Source: Stichopus chloronotus
Lineage: Eukaryota; Echinodermata; Holothuroidea; Aspidochirotida; Stichopodidae
Reading direction: 5' to 3'
Length of the DNA: 64,000 bases
Assembly (NCBI GenBank): GCA_021234535.1
Contig: CM037838.1
Location: 24,343,969 to 24,407,968 of the forward strand
In this document: positions 57,601 through 64,000 of the stretch, piece after piece
How positions within the stretch are numbered: the first letter of the stretch is position 1
Layout of the letters: each line of letters opens with the position of its first letter
Notes under the pieces: generated by a model
Seen by the model: the letters and a program-made list of their open reading frames with translations, nothing else
Databases searched by the model: none
What the model was told of the DNA's origin: nothing
Position numbers and translations under genes: made by a program

Positions 57601-59920
57601 CACTTGACCCCCTCCCCCCACTCTTCCTGGAAAGATGCACTCATGCCTCCACTGCTCTCAAGTCTCGTTGTGGAACTGTATTTCCACTAAAATGTGTTTG
57701 ACATGATTATTGGCAACTTAATAGATGGAAAAAATCTGTGATCCTGATATACTATTCTCTTTTCTTCACATGGTGACTTGAGGGGTAGTTCAGCATAGCA
57801 ATATCTCTGCCTAGTATGAATGCGATGAACTGGGCGCCTTGTTTCCTCATCTGCCCATCCATCCCGTCTATACTCTTAGGAATTGCGTCGTATCTTTATT
57901 TCTTTCTGTTCTTGGACAACAAGTCTTCTTTTCGACCCGTCTTTCCTATGTCCTATTTACATGTTCTCAGCATTATATCTTTGATGATTCAGTGTTCTTA
58001 ACATAGTTGTATTCTCGGTAATTAGACCAGGAGCCCTGGCCAGGAGATTAATTATCAGATAAGATAATTATCATGTGAAAAGAGACAACAGGATCGATCA
58101 TATTTAAAAGAAGAATGAGTCTGATGGGCTGGTTATGTTCCTTTATACCTATAGCTCAATAATATGCGATTCTACCTTTTTACACCCTCTACGAGAAACA
58201 CTATGGGTCATCTAAAGTAAGGGGCCAGAGATATGTGCAAAAATACAAAGATTATTCCTTTTGTGTGTTACTCGTTGGACTTTTTGGGTAACCAAAAGTA
58301 CCAAAGACAACAACTTTAGCCGGTACAGGAGCCCCTACAGCCCCCCCCCCCAAAAAAAACCAGGAACCACATATGGCTTAATTACGTAAGAAGAGACAAG
58401 AATGGTTCAATTCTTTGTCCTCTACGTTAGGGGGATCCAAACATATCAGCGACAGCAACTTTATTATAAATTGGGCCCCACACAGCACCCTCAACCAACA
58501 AAGTAATATGACAAGAGACAAGGTTGATATTTGGACAACGCTGTACCTGAAAGTACAAATGACAGAGGCTTTAATCTGTAAGAGGCCCTAGATGACAAAT
58601 TTAATGCATTTGTATGTTGGATACATCAAAATCCAATGAGTCCAAGACAAGGTGTCTCTTTTCTGTAGGAGTACAACCATTCTCTGAATACTCTGGGCTT
58701 CCTCTCTAAATAGGAGCGGTAACTGTATTTTACTTTATAGTGGCCCCGTTTTTCAACCGTTTCTGTTCCTTTTCATAGTCGTGGCGCCCTTGTGAGGAGA
58801 TACCACCGGAAGATGCCTTCAAAGAGGAAAGAACGTCTTTCATTTTAGGTTCCATCAGGAAGCCGGAAGGCGCGTAAGTAGCGTGATATATGTATAAATG
58901 GAGGGATGGGACATGACGGGGAACGAAAAGGAAGGTTGGTAGAGAGGAAGGAAAGTAGATTGGGAGGGGGAAATGACAGACAGACATGCAGACAGACAGG
59001 CATACAAGGTGATAAAGAATGGAAGGACGGACAGAGAAAGACAGACAGACAAAGTGAGAAAAAACTAACCAAAAGTTGTTATCTTTGATACACGTAAAAT
59101 TGAATGATACATTCGTATTCGCCGCATTGTCTCGTGTTATGCAAAATTTTCCCTTAAACATTGTCGGTGACCAAGCGTCCCCCTTGGCCACAGACTGCAC
59201 TGAAGGGAGAAGAAAGCATCGGAACTGCTTAAAAAAGCATCATCTAATAATACTAACACTTGACGTCATCTTTGACGTATTTCTTCTTTTTTTTACCCTC
59301 TAAACAAGCATTACAAAAATAACATTCTTACACAACAACCATCATTCACTTCTTGTAAAGGTTCGTAATCAGTAACAATGCACTGGGATCGGTCACAGTT
59401 AAACATGTAAAACCCCCTCTCTTGGTCACTCTTACGCCCATGCAGGAAAGGCCTATACCGTCTCGGTAAAAAAGAATTTTAACAGGAGACCATAGAGAAG
59501 GTTTAGGGGGTACTGACATGGCGAACATTTGGGTTTCTCGTGACTTCAGACTCTCCTGCTTTTGCTACCATTTGCGCTACAATCTGCTTTTACTTCAACT
59601 TATAAATATTAATGAGCCCGGTAACGAAGGCAGTCGATTCTGAATATAGTTTAGTTTCAACTAATGGACTTATCAAAAAATCTAATCAAACGGGGACTTT
59701 CTTCTTATTTGATTGCTTGGTGTTGACCGTGTGTTTCTGTATTGTAAATTCCAGTCGAACATACACGTTTATGAATACGTAATATTTTCGTGTTTTTTTT
59801 TTTTTGCTTTGTTTTTCATACAGAATACATTGGGCAGGGTCTCACACTGCTACGGCATGGTACGATTGCCTCAGCGGAGCTGTGCAGGCTGGACAACGGG
59901 CCGGTAAAGAAGTCATTTAA
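26829..59920 (+). CDS. MAO-like flavoprotein gene B (complete, 11 exons)
   Basis: Exons: 26829-26946, 33526-33613, 38975-39149, 41191-41305, 42126-42280, 42672-42861, 47570-47658, 53204-53377, 57194-57283, 58779-58873, 59824-59920. They sum to 1,386 nt, a 461-residue protein in one frame. The FAD-binding fold starts at residue 8 (GAGLSG at 12-17, acidic Glu37 for the FAD ribose). EEWDNMT lies in exon 4, FWREAGSC at the start of exon 8 and IHWAG...GAVQAGQRAGKE at residues 431-456. The length is short of vertebrate MAO (about 520) because no membrane tail is present. Classical residues are replaced: Pro45 for the Arg of the GGR motif, Phe303 at the lysine position and Cys445 at the second cage tyrosine. 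FAD binding is likely; the reaction and substrate are unknown. The introns are loaded with repeats. Confidence 0.93.
26947..31707 (+). other. Intron 1 of gene B, proximal part
   Basis: Apart from the CRE/NRF1-like cluster, there are C runs (28678-28691, 30701-30714) and a CA repeat (30713-30733). No exon or mobile element is recognised. Confidence 0.5.
27352..27745. promoter_or_regulatory. CRE-like and NRF1-like sites in intron 1 of gene B
   Basis: Two perfect TGACGTCA palindromes (27352-27359, 27591-27598) and one TGACGTCG (27738-27745) lie within 400 bp. A GCCCATGCGCAG resembling the NRF-1 consensus lies at 27631. The surrounding 27.6-27.8 kb is visibly richer in GC and CpG than its flanks. 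It could be an internal promoter or enhancer; nothing in the sequence proves activity. Confidence 0.35.
31708..32255 (+). repeat. Direct repeat copy 1 (left of gene B exon 2)
   Basis: About 550 bp beginning ATGAGAATACCCAAGATCAC that recurs at 34400-35165 in the same orientation. Shared blocks include CCCCACCAGCACCACAATTT, CTAATCGATTTACCTTGCAG and AAAACAGCCAAAAGGTAC, with only scattered differences. It ends near the GGAAGGC block and has no coding signature that I can see. Confidence 0.85.
33526..33613 (+). CDS. Gene B exon 2
   Basis: Acceptor catctattag, donor GGTTC|gtaagt, 88 nt. It encodes DYIGGPIKTAKMKG then YWDVGASRIGS. It corresponds to the MAO stretch LEARDRVGGR...DLGGSYVG, but Pro replaces the Arg of GGR, and D-V-G-A-S-R-I-G replaces D-L-G-G-x-x-(V/I)-G. 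Gene A's counterpart is outside the window. Confidence 0.85.
33649..34090 (+). repeat. (GT)n plus ATC/TCC trinucleotide simple repeats
   Basis: GT repeat at 33649-33698, only 36 bp after the exon 2 donor. It is followed by degenerate CATCATCATC and CTCCTCCTCC stretches to about 34060. His/Ser-rich open frames here are artefacts. Confidence 0.95.
34227..34395 (+). repeat. TCTG/TCTA microsatellite
   Basis: Mixed TCTG, TCTA, TCCA and TTGA tetranucleotides, directly abutting the second direct-repeat copy. Confidence 0.96.
34400..35165 (+). repeat. Direct repeat copy 2 (right of gene B exon 2), with insertion
   Basis: Same unit as 31708-32255, interrupted between GT runs by about 180 bp (roughly 34829-35011) that copy 1 lacks. 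The insertion contains CAATAGACAGTCTATTG, a near-perfect hairpin, and inverted GAGGACC/GGTCCTC motifs near its ends. The repeat starts immediately after a TCTA/TCTG microsatellite and runs into another one. Confidence 0.85.
35158..35330 (+). repeat. TCTG/TCTA microsatellite
   Basis: Degenerate tetranucleotide tract that leads directly into CTGTCCACAACTGTTCAAAA, the left edge of the second 145-bp-type array, exactly as at 24.0 kb. Confidence 0.95.
35331..36000 (+). repeat. Tandem repeat of about 145 bp, array 2
   Basis: Anchors (TTCAAAATGCT or equivalent) fall at about 35334, 35447, 35585, 35733 and 35862. Shared motifs are GGTCC(C/A)A, TATG(G/T)CCCA, TATGAAATTCTG and TGTTCAAAAT. Monomers are more degenerate than in the 24.0-kb array; spacing ranges from 113 to 148. 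Confidence 0.8.
36001..38974 (+). other. Intron 2 of gene B, distal part
   Basis: A TC repeat lies at 36773-36808. At 37228-37262 the motif GGGACGGATCCAG followed by a T run resembles the end of a dispersed repeat. A G run lies at 37561-37570 and a C run at 38428-38442. No exon is seen before exon 3. Confidence 0.5.
38975..39149 (+). CDS. Gene B exon 3
   Basis: Acceptor ttttcgcag, donor AAG|gtataa, 175 nt as in gene A. It encodes KQEDIINLLEELGLETYEHY through LVDVLRYFSK. It completes Ser69 from exon 2. The VPPLPYTSL stretch occupies the place of the MAO segment before the covering helix. Confidence 0.92.
39935..40530 (+). repeat. Palindromic GATAAACC minisatellite
   Basis: Dozens of degenerate units of GATAAACC and its reverse complement GGTTTATC, often adjacent as GATAAACCAGGTTTATCAAC, with spacers CAACCGATAAAC. 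Long runs can fold back on themselves. It lies in intron 3 of gene B. Confidence 0.93.
40757..40783. other. Perfect 11-bp hairpin
   Basis: TTTTTGGACGC, loop CAAAA, GCGTCCAAAAA. It is followed by ATATCGACGTCATC. Function unknown. Confidence 0.85.
41191..41305 (+). CDS. Gene B exon 4
   Basis: Acceptor caaactaaag (weak pyrimidine tract immediately upstream, AG correct), donor ACAAG|gtagg, 115 nt. It encodes IDGIQRKVNLLDAKATPK then AEEWDNMTVEDFKTKTLWTQ. The EWDNMT signature is conserved with gene A exon 4. Confidence 0.92.
42126..42280 (+). CDS. Gene B exon 5
   Basis: Acceptor ttttcctgcag, donor AAAG|gtaact, 155 nt. It encodes AAKEMVDVLTVMFFGLPPKY through IATCGSWNSHIDDDNG and LNLRIK. No second exon-5 copy is visible in the flanking introns, unlike in gene A. 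Confidence 0.9.
42672..42861 (+). CDS. Gene B exon 6
   Basis: Acceptor ttgctcaaaag, donor AATG|gtacg, 190 nt, six codons longer than in gene A. It encodes GGARGLVDRLIEKIGKDKIV, then a loop GGGSDPGASVETTSGD, then KVIVAIPVMCN, which matches the family AIPP strand. A 177-codon open frame on the opposite strand across this exon is a shadow. Confidence 0.9.
42862..43955 (+). other. Intron 6 of gene B before the LINE
   Basis: A GAGT microsatellite lies at 43683-43702. Nothing else is recognised. Confidence 0.5.
44256..46097 (-). CDS. LINE reverse transcriptase (ORF2 C-terminal part)
   Basis: An uninterrupted 613-codon frame. Reverse-transcriptase blocks in order are NNYRPISILPCLSKVLEKL (residues about 177-195), YQFGFLPGRSTSHA (213-226), FLDLSKAFDTLDH with the first catalytic Asp (248-260), CGVPQGSILGPLLF (305-318) and ISYADDTNLF with the catalytic Asp pair (335-344). 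The following thumb region has KFLGVFVDSHLTW-type motifs and the C-terminus includes PYLTYCNIIWG. It belongs to the CR1/L2/Jockey-like group; the exact clade is not determined. The intact frame suggests fairly recent insertion, although the element is dead because of 5' truncation and upstream frameshifts. The ATG at its start is not the native start. Confidence 0.93.
   Translation of the reverse strand: MVLLSVIRQAKKFYFSALFSNTTQDTKSTWRSINTLLYGRGTDFTANKLNYHGTSVSNPFDVANIFNDYFPAIGPATQTGIPPSHCSYKSYLSHRVVDSLFISPATCEEVLNIFSLKNSAAGFDGISSTILKNVAHSLCTPLTYLFNLSLEKGIVPSPLKIARVVPVFKSGDKDSVNNYRPISILPCLSKVLEKLMFTRLYSFFVKQNQLYEYQFGFLPGRSTSHAILYFTNKVTDAFEKNQYASGIFLDLSKAFDTLDHRILLSKLEHYGIRGTALDWFKSYVTDRYQYVGINNVNSIRKRITCGVPQGSILGPLLFIIYINDLHRASNKLHVISYADDTNLFYSSNDLSCLLNVIQYEFIYVHNWFCANKLSLNVKKTNFVIFTSPSKQLNQGVNNIQLCGTNIQRSNVAKFLGVFVDSHLTWTAHIQYVSTKVSKGVGILNRFRQLLPRKILVSLYNTLILPYLTYCNIIWGSTYATRIKPLFILQKRAIRCLCNVDYRHHTAPLFASLNLLNIYDLNRYLTGLFIFDWLYNRTPSIFRAQFQFRDSNYPYPSRASNQFITPLCRLRSSQFGLRFVGAKLWNSLPLEVTNCKTQYAFKKQFKVHFIANYL
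46098..46400 (-). pseudogene. Frameshifted upstream part of the LINE ORF2
   Basis: Two further pieces of the same ORF2 can be read in other frames. RDINPVSLDQLRSAV through FDNFNKIF ends near 46265; a segment with LPWVAHTKKC, WITKAILNSC and LNEYKRFRN spans about 46105-46270. Each is separated from the next by a frameshift. The pattern is typical of the linker between endonuclease and reverse transcriptase. Confidence 0.7.
46401..47569 (+). other. Intron 6 of gene B after the LINE
   Basis: It begins with the AAAAAGATTGAAAT triplet repeat at the LINE junction. A TGACGTCA lies at about 46674. Otherwise AT-rich with no recognised feature. Confidence 0.45.
47570..47658 (+). CDS. Gene B exon 7
   Basis: Acceptor gttctctacag, donor AGGAAG|gtatgg, 89 nt. 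It encodes AGIKFSPPLDSNHLLPSA then VSGLFFVITYRK. By spacing to FWR at the start of exon 8, the position of the MAO active-site lysine is Phe303. Gene A has Gln there, so both copies lack it. Confidence 0.9.
47659..49360 (+). other. Intron 7 of gene B, first part
   Basis: A GGGGTGTCCTCGGTATG(G/A)GGTGGG duplication lies at 48040-48095. On the minus strand at about 48300-48151 a 49-codon frame reads MDTSVRRHWEDVRKKVSSL onward, which looks protein-like but is unassigned. Confidence 0.45.
49365..49990 (+). repeat. ACACCTCCACTTTAA-type minisatellite
   Basis: Short degenerate units of about 15-20 bp (CACACCTCCACTTTAA, CACACCTGTA, ACAATCCCACT). A longer period is also visible: CAATCCCACT...AACACACCTGTA...TGCTAT...CTTCCACT occurs near 49505 and again near 49635. 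Confidence 0.85.
49991..51629 (+). other. Intron 7 of gene B, middle part
   Basis: G run at about 50230-50243 and C run at 51403-51413. A CAGAATCGTGTACTGCT / CAGAATCATGTACTGCT direct duplication lies at 51089 and 51144. No coding feature is recognised. Confidence 0.45.
51630..52860 (-). mobile_element. Decayed 3' part of a second LINE in intron 7 of gene B
   Basis: On the minus strand, in broken frames and in order, one reads: GIINWSQNELAELDKKT (about 52770-52715), RRGLREVGATVSFQ (about 52640), a cysteine cluster DPPCRMCVQRDETVAHI with ACPKI (about 52260-52190), WDFEIRTDRVISERRLGLVI (about 52045-51985) and LRLEVKRMWDVKATVVAVVV (about 51890-51830). This order matches the C-terminus of a LINE polyprotein family common in invertebrates. 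Several frameshifts and stops make it a pseudogene. It is unrelated to the LINE at 44-46 kb. Confidence 0.8.
53204..53377 (+). CDS. Gene B exon 8
   Basis: Acceptor tattatttgcag, donor ACG|gtaaga, 174 nt as in gene A. It encodes SFWREAGSCADILNMRG then PVLIVFDHTSANGNPALMGA. The upstream 250 bp of intron are an extremely T/A-rich ATT-type simple sequence (52940-53200). Confidence 0.92.
53378..57193 (+). other. Intron 8 of gene B
   Basis: C runs (54103-54113, 54804-54813) and a TTTG repeat near 55390. No exon, RNA gene or mobile element is recognised. Confidence 0.45.
57194..57283 (+). CDS. Gene B exon 9
   Basis: Acceptor gaaattgtctag, donor TAT|gtaagt, 90 nt. It encodes SEERKAMVVKYLREVFQ then DVLDYQDY. 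The helix aligns with gene A exon 9 without gaps. Confidence 0.92.
57284..58778 (+). other. Intron 9 of gene B
   Basis: A G-rich tract (57337-57375), CCCCCAC-rich segments and a C run at 58338. GGGGCTCC and CAGGAGCCC blocks give some local repeats. No exon is recognised. Confidence 0.45.
58779..58873 (+). CDS. Gene B exon 10
   Basis: Acceptor ccttttcatag, donor GAAGGCGC|gtaagt, 95 nt. It encodes SWRPCEEIPPED then FILGSIRKPEG. Cys403 lies four residues before Pro407-Pro408. In MAO the covalent-FAD cysteine is six before Pro-Pro and the PPG glycine follows; here that glycine is Glu. The RKPEG end fits the family (R-x-P-x-G before RIHFAG). Confidence 0.86.
59824..59920 (+). CDS. Gene B exon 11 with stop codon
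   Basis: Acceptor is a T-rich tract ending ttcatacag; the frame ends GTC ATT TAA. It encodes IHWAGSHTATAWYDCLSG then AVQAGQRAGKEVI. It is the C-terminal flavin-binding helix of the family, five codons shorter than in gene A and without a membrane anchor. The GTET motif is GSHT here. Confidence 0.93.
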
Positions 59921-62900
59921 TAATTAGTAAGCCAAGACCAGAAATAGGTGTTGGATGTTTTTCGAGTGCAGAATTATTATATTGGACAATGCTTGAGAGC
60001 GTAATATGTAATCCACTTATTTATTTTTTTTTTTTTTGAGCATGTGCTGTTGTTACATGAGGTAAATTAGGAAGATAATCTACATATGAATTTGTGGATT
60101 GCGTTGTACATTTTCGCGACTATGAATTCTCTTATTCTGATTGAAAGTGACAAAGTGACGATATTTTGTTTATAAATGCTCGTAACGCAAATAATGAATG
60201 CCTTGAAGTATCAGAGAATGATCTTTCTGTGCTTAAGCTAAACAATTGTTGCGTATATGCATAGTAATTTGTGACCTTTCCACCTAGTCCTCACAGAATT
60301 TTCGTAATGCATGTGCTAAAGTCATGTCTCGAGAAGACCTTTTCTGCATGATAGAACATGACGTGATATCCAGACGTACCATAATGATTAGGGTGTGTCC
60401 TCTCGAGAAGACATAAACTAGTATGATGTCATGTGAGGATTGGCTGACTCGGAGATTATTTGCTGTGATAGAGTGTTGAAGGTATGGACAATCATTCACA
60501 AACTCACATTATTTAGCTTTATCGGCACTTCATGTTGAGAATGAACAGCAATTCTCAAACACGTATAAGCGCTATGTGCGCACCACGATGAAGTATGGAC
60601 AACCATTCACAAGCCACACAATAGGCGTGTATACTTCTCCCAAGGATGAAGAAAACATCCTCAATCTGCTCCGCCGCAGAAGAAGTATGGACGTTTCAGT
60701 TCGATGTACATTATTACTGGTAGATATTCAATTAAACTGGATAAATTAATATCATTATGAATGCACTCTCAGTTCCCTCAGAGGTTCACTCACCGCTGAA
60801 GCATCAACATTAATTGGAGATTAAATTTACAGTAAACGGAGTGTTTAACATTACCATGGCAACGTTTATATGACGTTAGACGTTGTGGCGCTATGATTCT
60901 ATCTGCGTAAATAAATCATTTGTTGTGTGGAACAGAACTTTCACTAAATTATCTTTTTTTAAGTGGCAGTGCTATGAAAACAAACACTTATGTGATAAAG
61001 TTTATATTTTACTAATTGCCGCTATAATTATATATTTGTATGTGTAAAGTTAGGGAAGCTTAAAAGGAGGTCTGTGCGCCATTACCTTGACACATTGCAG
61101 ACATTGATTAAATATCGTATATTTCAATTACATCATTCTCGTCATTTTAATCCTCTTCTCCTTCATTTCCCCCCTAATAGATATCCGGTGTGATAAAAAA
61201 GTTATTACATATTACTATAGCAACCCTGATGTATATCACACCAAAAGACTGAGCTTTATTTATATCGCATAAACTGAACGCTATAGTGAGCATTTAATAC
61301 ATAATACTACAGGATAATTTTATAAGCAAACTATCTTTCTGTGTGAATTTTCTCAAAAGGAAAAAAACATTTAAAAAAATTCAAACTCGACCCCGTTGTC
61401 ATGTATTGTTGTATTATACACGCCATCGCCATACGTATCACGTTTGGGGACTGTTTCGCCCTATACTTAAGAGAATGAAGATTTCATACAAGCGGTAAAT
61501 AAAGTTTACTTTTTATGACAAAAATGGATCCTCTGTTTTATATTAACGCAAAGACATTGCAATGTATTGATTTATTTATTTATGTATGAAATTTCTTTAC
61601 TTTGTTGCTGCGGAAGAAAACACCTGGACGTTCCGAATGTTCAAATTGGCGCAATTACGCATTCACCTCATTAGAATATTTACCGTTTAAAGCTCATCTA
61701 TTGGTTATATTTGCATTAGCATTTGTTCGAATTTGACAAAATTATGTGACGTTGCCATGCATGAAAAAAAAAACGTCCGGATTGAAAGGAGAAAAACATA
61801 AATTCCACGACACATTATTGAAAATCGGATGTAAACTTGGCGTTTTTTTTTTCTTAACTTTAATGGTAAAAAAAAATCATTGTAAAGAATTTGTCGAGCA
61901 AATTATAGAAATATTTCGAGGGAAATCTCCTCCGTATAACCAGGTAGGTGCTAGAGTGCTTTCTCATATGCATTGGTATGTTTGCCTCTATGATCTCGTG
62001 ACGTAACTATGAGAACAGAAGAAAATGTTTTCTATTGATGCGAATGGCTGGAGTTTATGGAACTCTCCATAAATCAACGATAAGTGTCGATAAATATCGC
62101 TTTCAGGAGTACAAATAAACTCTACATCTCAGGGAAAATCACACAATTTTTGTCATTTTTTCCTTCTTTCTTCTTTCTTTTTTTGTTTTTGTTTTTTTTT
62201 TACTTGTCGGAGGATGAAAAAGCGCAAACGAATTCTGGCCAAAGAAAAGGCAAAGAATTATAAGTGCATGTTCACAAGATTTCCCAAGAGAAATAAAAAT
62301 TTATTTGTGAATGCAGTCGTAAAGGAGTATATCGAATTAACTGACGTATTGCGACCCAAGCGGTGCGCGCTATGCATGGCGTCGAGGTAAGAGAATTTAA
62401 TGTAACTTTGCTTCCAAAAACTTCTACCTTAAAAAAAAAAATTAGCAGATCTAGAAAAGGAAGATAAAAAGAAGAAAGAAAAGAATCGAAAAAAATTACA
62501 CCTTTGCTGTGAGTTCATTGTACAATTTTTTCTAAAGATGAAAGTATAATACAACAGACAAGGGAAGCAAAAAAGAAGGACTAAAACATTTATTCCCACG
62601 CGAGGGTCTATCTGAATTTTGAAGTGTCTAAGAATAACATCTCATCGCAATCAAGGAAATTACAACGGAGATGTCTTTTCGGATTTGCGTAACTTAGTAT
62701 CACACAAGTGGGTGGGAACGTTTCACATGCTCAGTGAAATAAAACTGTCAAATCCAGAAAGAGATAACCTTTTATTTGTTTATTTGTTCCGTGAACTTTC
62801 TTTTGAGCTATTTTTAGCAGACATTCACCATCACAAGTACATTCTGCTGTGATGAAATTCATCTTTTAATTCGACGTATTCGTTTCTTTCTGGTGGCTTT

Positions 62901-63030
62901 ACGTATGTCCGGGAAGTTTTGTTACAATTTCTGGTAAGATTAAGTTGGCTATGTCATAATGACAATAACCTTTTGTTTCAACTATAGTAACTAGATTATA
63001 ATCCATAGACTATAACTTCATACATAGATC
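59921..63030. other. 3' flank of gene B, no recognised gene
   Basis: GTATGGACAA(T/C)CATTCACAA occurs twice (60481, 60593). Three open stretches look mildly coding-like (61850-61940, 62214-62388, 62640-62852), but no family is recognised. The middle one ends in a good donor (GTCGAG|gtaaga) and contains a C-A-L-C motif. Confidence 0.4.
61498..61503 (+). terminator. Candidate polyadenylation signal for gene B
   Basis: This AATAAA is followed by a T-rich stretch. Other candidates nearer the stop are ATTAAA at 60731 and AATAAA at 60910. The sequence alone does not decide which is used. Confidence 0.25.
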
Positions 63031-63260
63031 TACACTCACAAAACGTGTACTGTTTACATTAATTATATGTAAAAATTATGGAGTTCTTATTTTACGTAAT
63101 TTAGGTAAACAGCATATGTAAATTCTACATAATTTTGGTAAATTTTACTACATTTTAGTAAAATCGTTACATACGCAATGTAAGACTTACATTAACCGTG
63201 TGTAAAATTTTACCTAAAAGTTATGGAGTTCTTACTTTACCGTTACGTTTTGTGAGTGTA
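63031..63260. mobile_element. MITE-like element with 16-bp inverted ends
   Basis: The left end TACACTCACAAAACGT and right end ACGTTTTGTGAGTGTA are perfect inverted repeats around a 198-bp AT-rich core. The core contains GTAAAATTTTAC-type internal palindromes and two TTATGGAGTTCTTA(T/C)TTTAC copies. If the outer TA is the target duplication, this is a Tc1/mariner-style MITE. Confidence 0.75.
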
Positions 63261-64000
63261 AAAAAGAAAACTATACACATATGTCTTACTGAAACTAATT
63301 TCGATATAAGATTTGCCCACCCATGACGTCATCGGTTTTCAAATGTAAAATTCATGGAATACGCTGTGACAGAAGAAAATATGTCCTGAATTGCCAAACC
63401 TCATCATGGTCTCCTTGGAGGGGACAATATTCTCTTTTGGTTCCCCTCACAACCAGACCGTTATGCCATAAGAGGCAGCTGCGGAGAGAGAAATACAAAG
63501 CAGGCGGTATTCCCCACGTTAACCCTTCTTAGTTTGGTCATGGAATACTCGGTGCCAGGCCCGTAGTCACTTAAGATTCCTATCGGTGGGGCCAACATAG
63601 AAACAAAGGCATAGAAACAAAGAGGGGTAAACCACCAGCACATGTGACTAAATTAAATATATTTTTTTCCCAAAGAGTTACAAAGTGATGTCCCTCCCTC
63701 CTTGACTTCGGGTCTGCTTGGTGCTATTTACTGATGAATCAGAGTAACAACACCTCAATGGGATAATTCTCAACTGGACAATTTTTCCTTCGACAATTTT
63801 CGACAAACTTTCTACATCACCCCCTCCCCTCGCCCCCCCCCCCCCTCCCCTCCACTGCCTGTCTTTGTTGATGTCATCTGGGTGGGAGTCTTCCATCGAA
63901 AATCATCCTTGGCAGCATTATCAGGGCTGGACGATTTTTCGGGAACGGTATATATCTGTTGTTCAGGGAAAAAAAAAACCGTTTCCGACGAATCATATTG
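63261..64000. other. Right end of window
   Basis: A TGACGTCA lies at about 63324 and a C-rich tract at 63815-63853. No gene is recognised. Confidence 0.45.

Noticed and set aside
58730..59200. 156-codon minus-strand frame
   Set aside because: Overlaps gene B exon 10 antisense and a GACA/GAAA-type simple tract (58970-59055).

Overview
The window is AT-rich eukaryotic DNA with small exons, GT-AG introns, many microsatellites, satellite arrays and decayed LINE retrotransposons. The gene content and repeat style suggest a marine invertebrate, most likely a deuterostome such as an echinoderm. That placement is inference; no marker in the window fixes the species.

Two tandem plus-strand genes for divergent flavin monoamine-oxidase-like proteins account for all the coding sequence I can support. 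Gene A occupies 1068-12616: nine exons (family exons 3-11) with the stop codon; its first two exons lie upstream of the window. Gene B occupies 26829-59920: eleven exons, a complete frame of 1,386 nt (461 codons plus stop). Exon number, order and phase agree between the copies, and six of the nine shared exons have identical lengths (175, 115, 89, 174, 90 and 95 nt). They are therefore tandem duplicates. Gene B has much larger introns, enlarged by repeats. Both proteins keep the dinucleotide-fold and EWDNMT landmarks where those exons are present. Both have replaced several residues that define catalysis in classical MAO, including the flavin-proximal lysine. They may have a new substrate or may be pseudoenzymes.

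Layout: 1-12616 gene A, with a duplicated exon-5-like exon (3834), an exon-5 fossil (5178-5305) and a 341-bp inverted-repeat element (6427-6767). 12617-26828 is intergenic, with a satellite rich in AGGTCA half-sites (16.1-17.0, 25.3-25.8 and 26.4-26.65 kb), a long TCTA/TC/TGTC microsatellite and a second satellite of about 145 bp (24.0-24.5 kb). 26829-59920 is gene B; its introns hold CRE-like sites (27.35-27.75 kb), a direct-repeat pair bracketing exon 2, another array of the second satellite (35.3-36.0 kb), a palindromic GATAAACC minisatellite (39.9-40.5 kb), a 5'-truncated L2/CR1-like LINE (44.0-46.4 kb), a CACTTTAA-type minisatellite (49.4-50.0 kb) and a second LINE remnant (51.6-52.9 kb). 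59921-64000 holds no recognised gene, a few unexplained open frames and a 230-bp MITE-like element (63031-63260).

No bacterial-type operons, CRISPR arrays, convincing tRNA or rRNA genes, or viral genes were seen. Exon coordinates were read by hand from frame continuity and splice sites. Comparisons with classical MAO residues rest on recalled family knowledge, not on a computed alignment.
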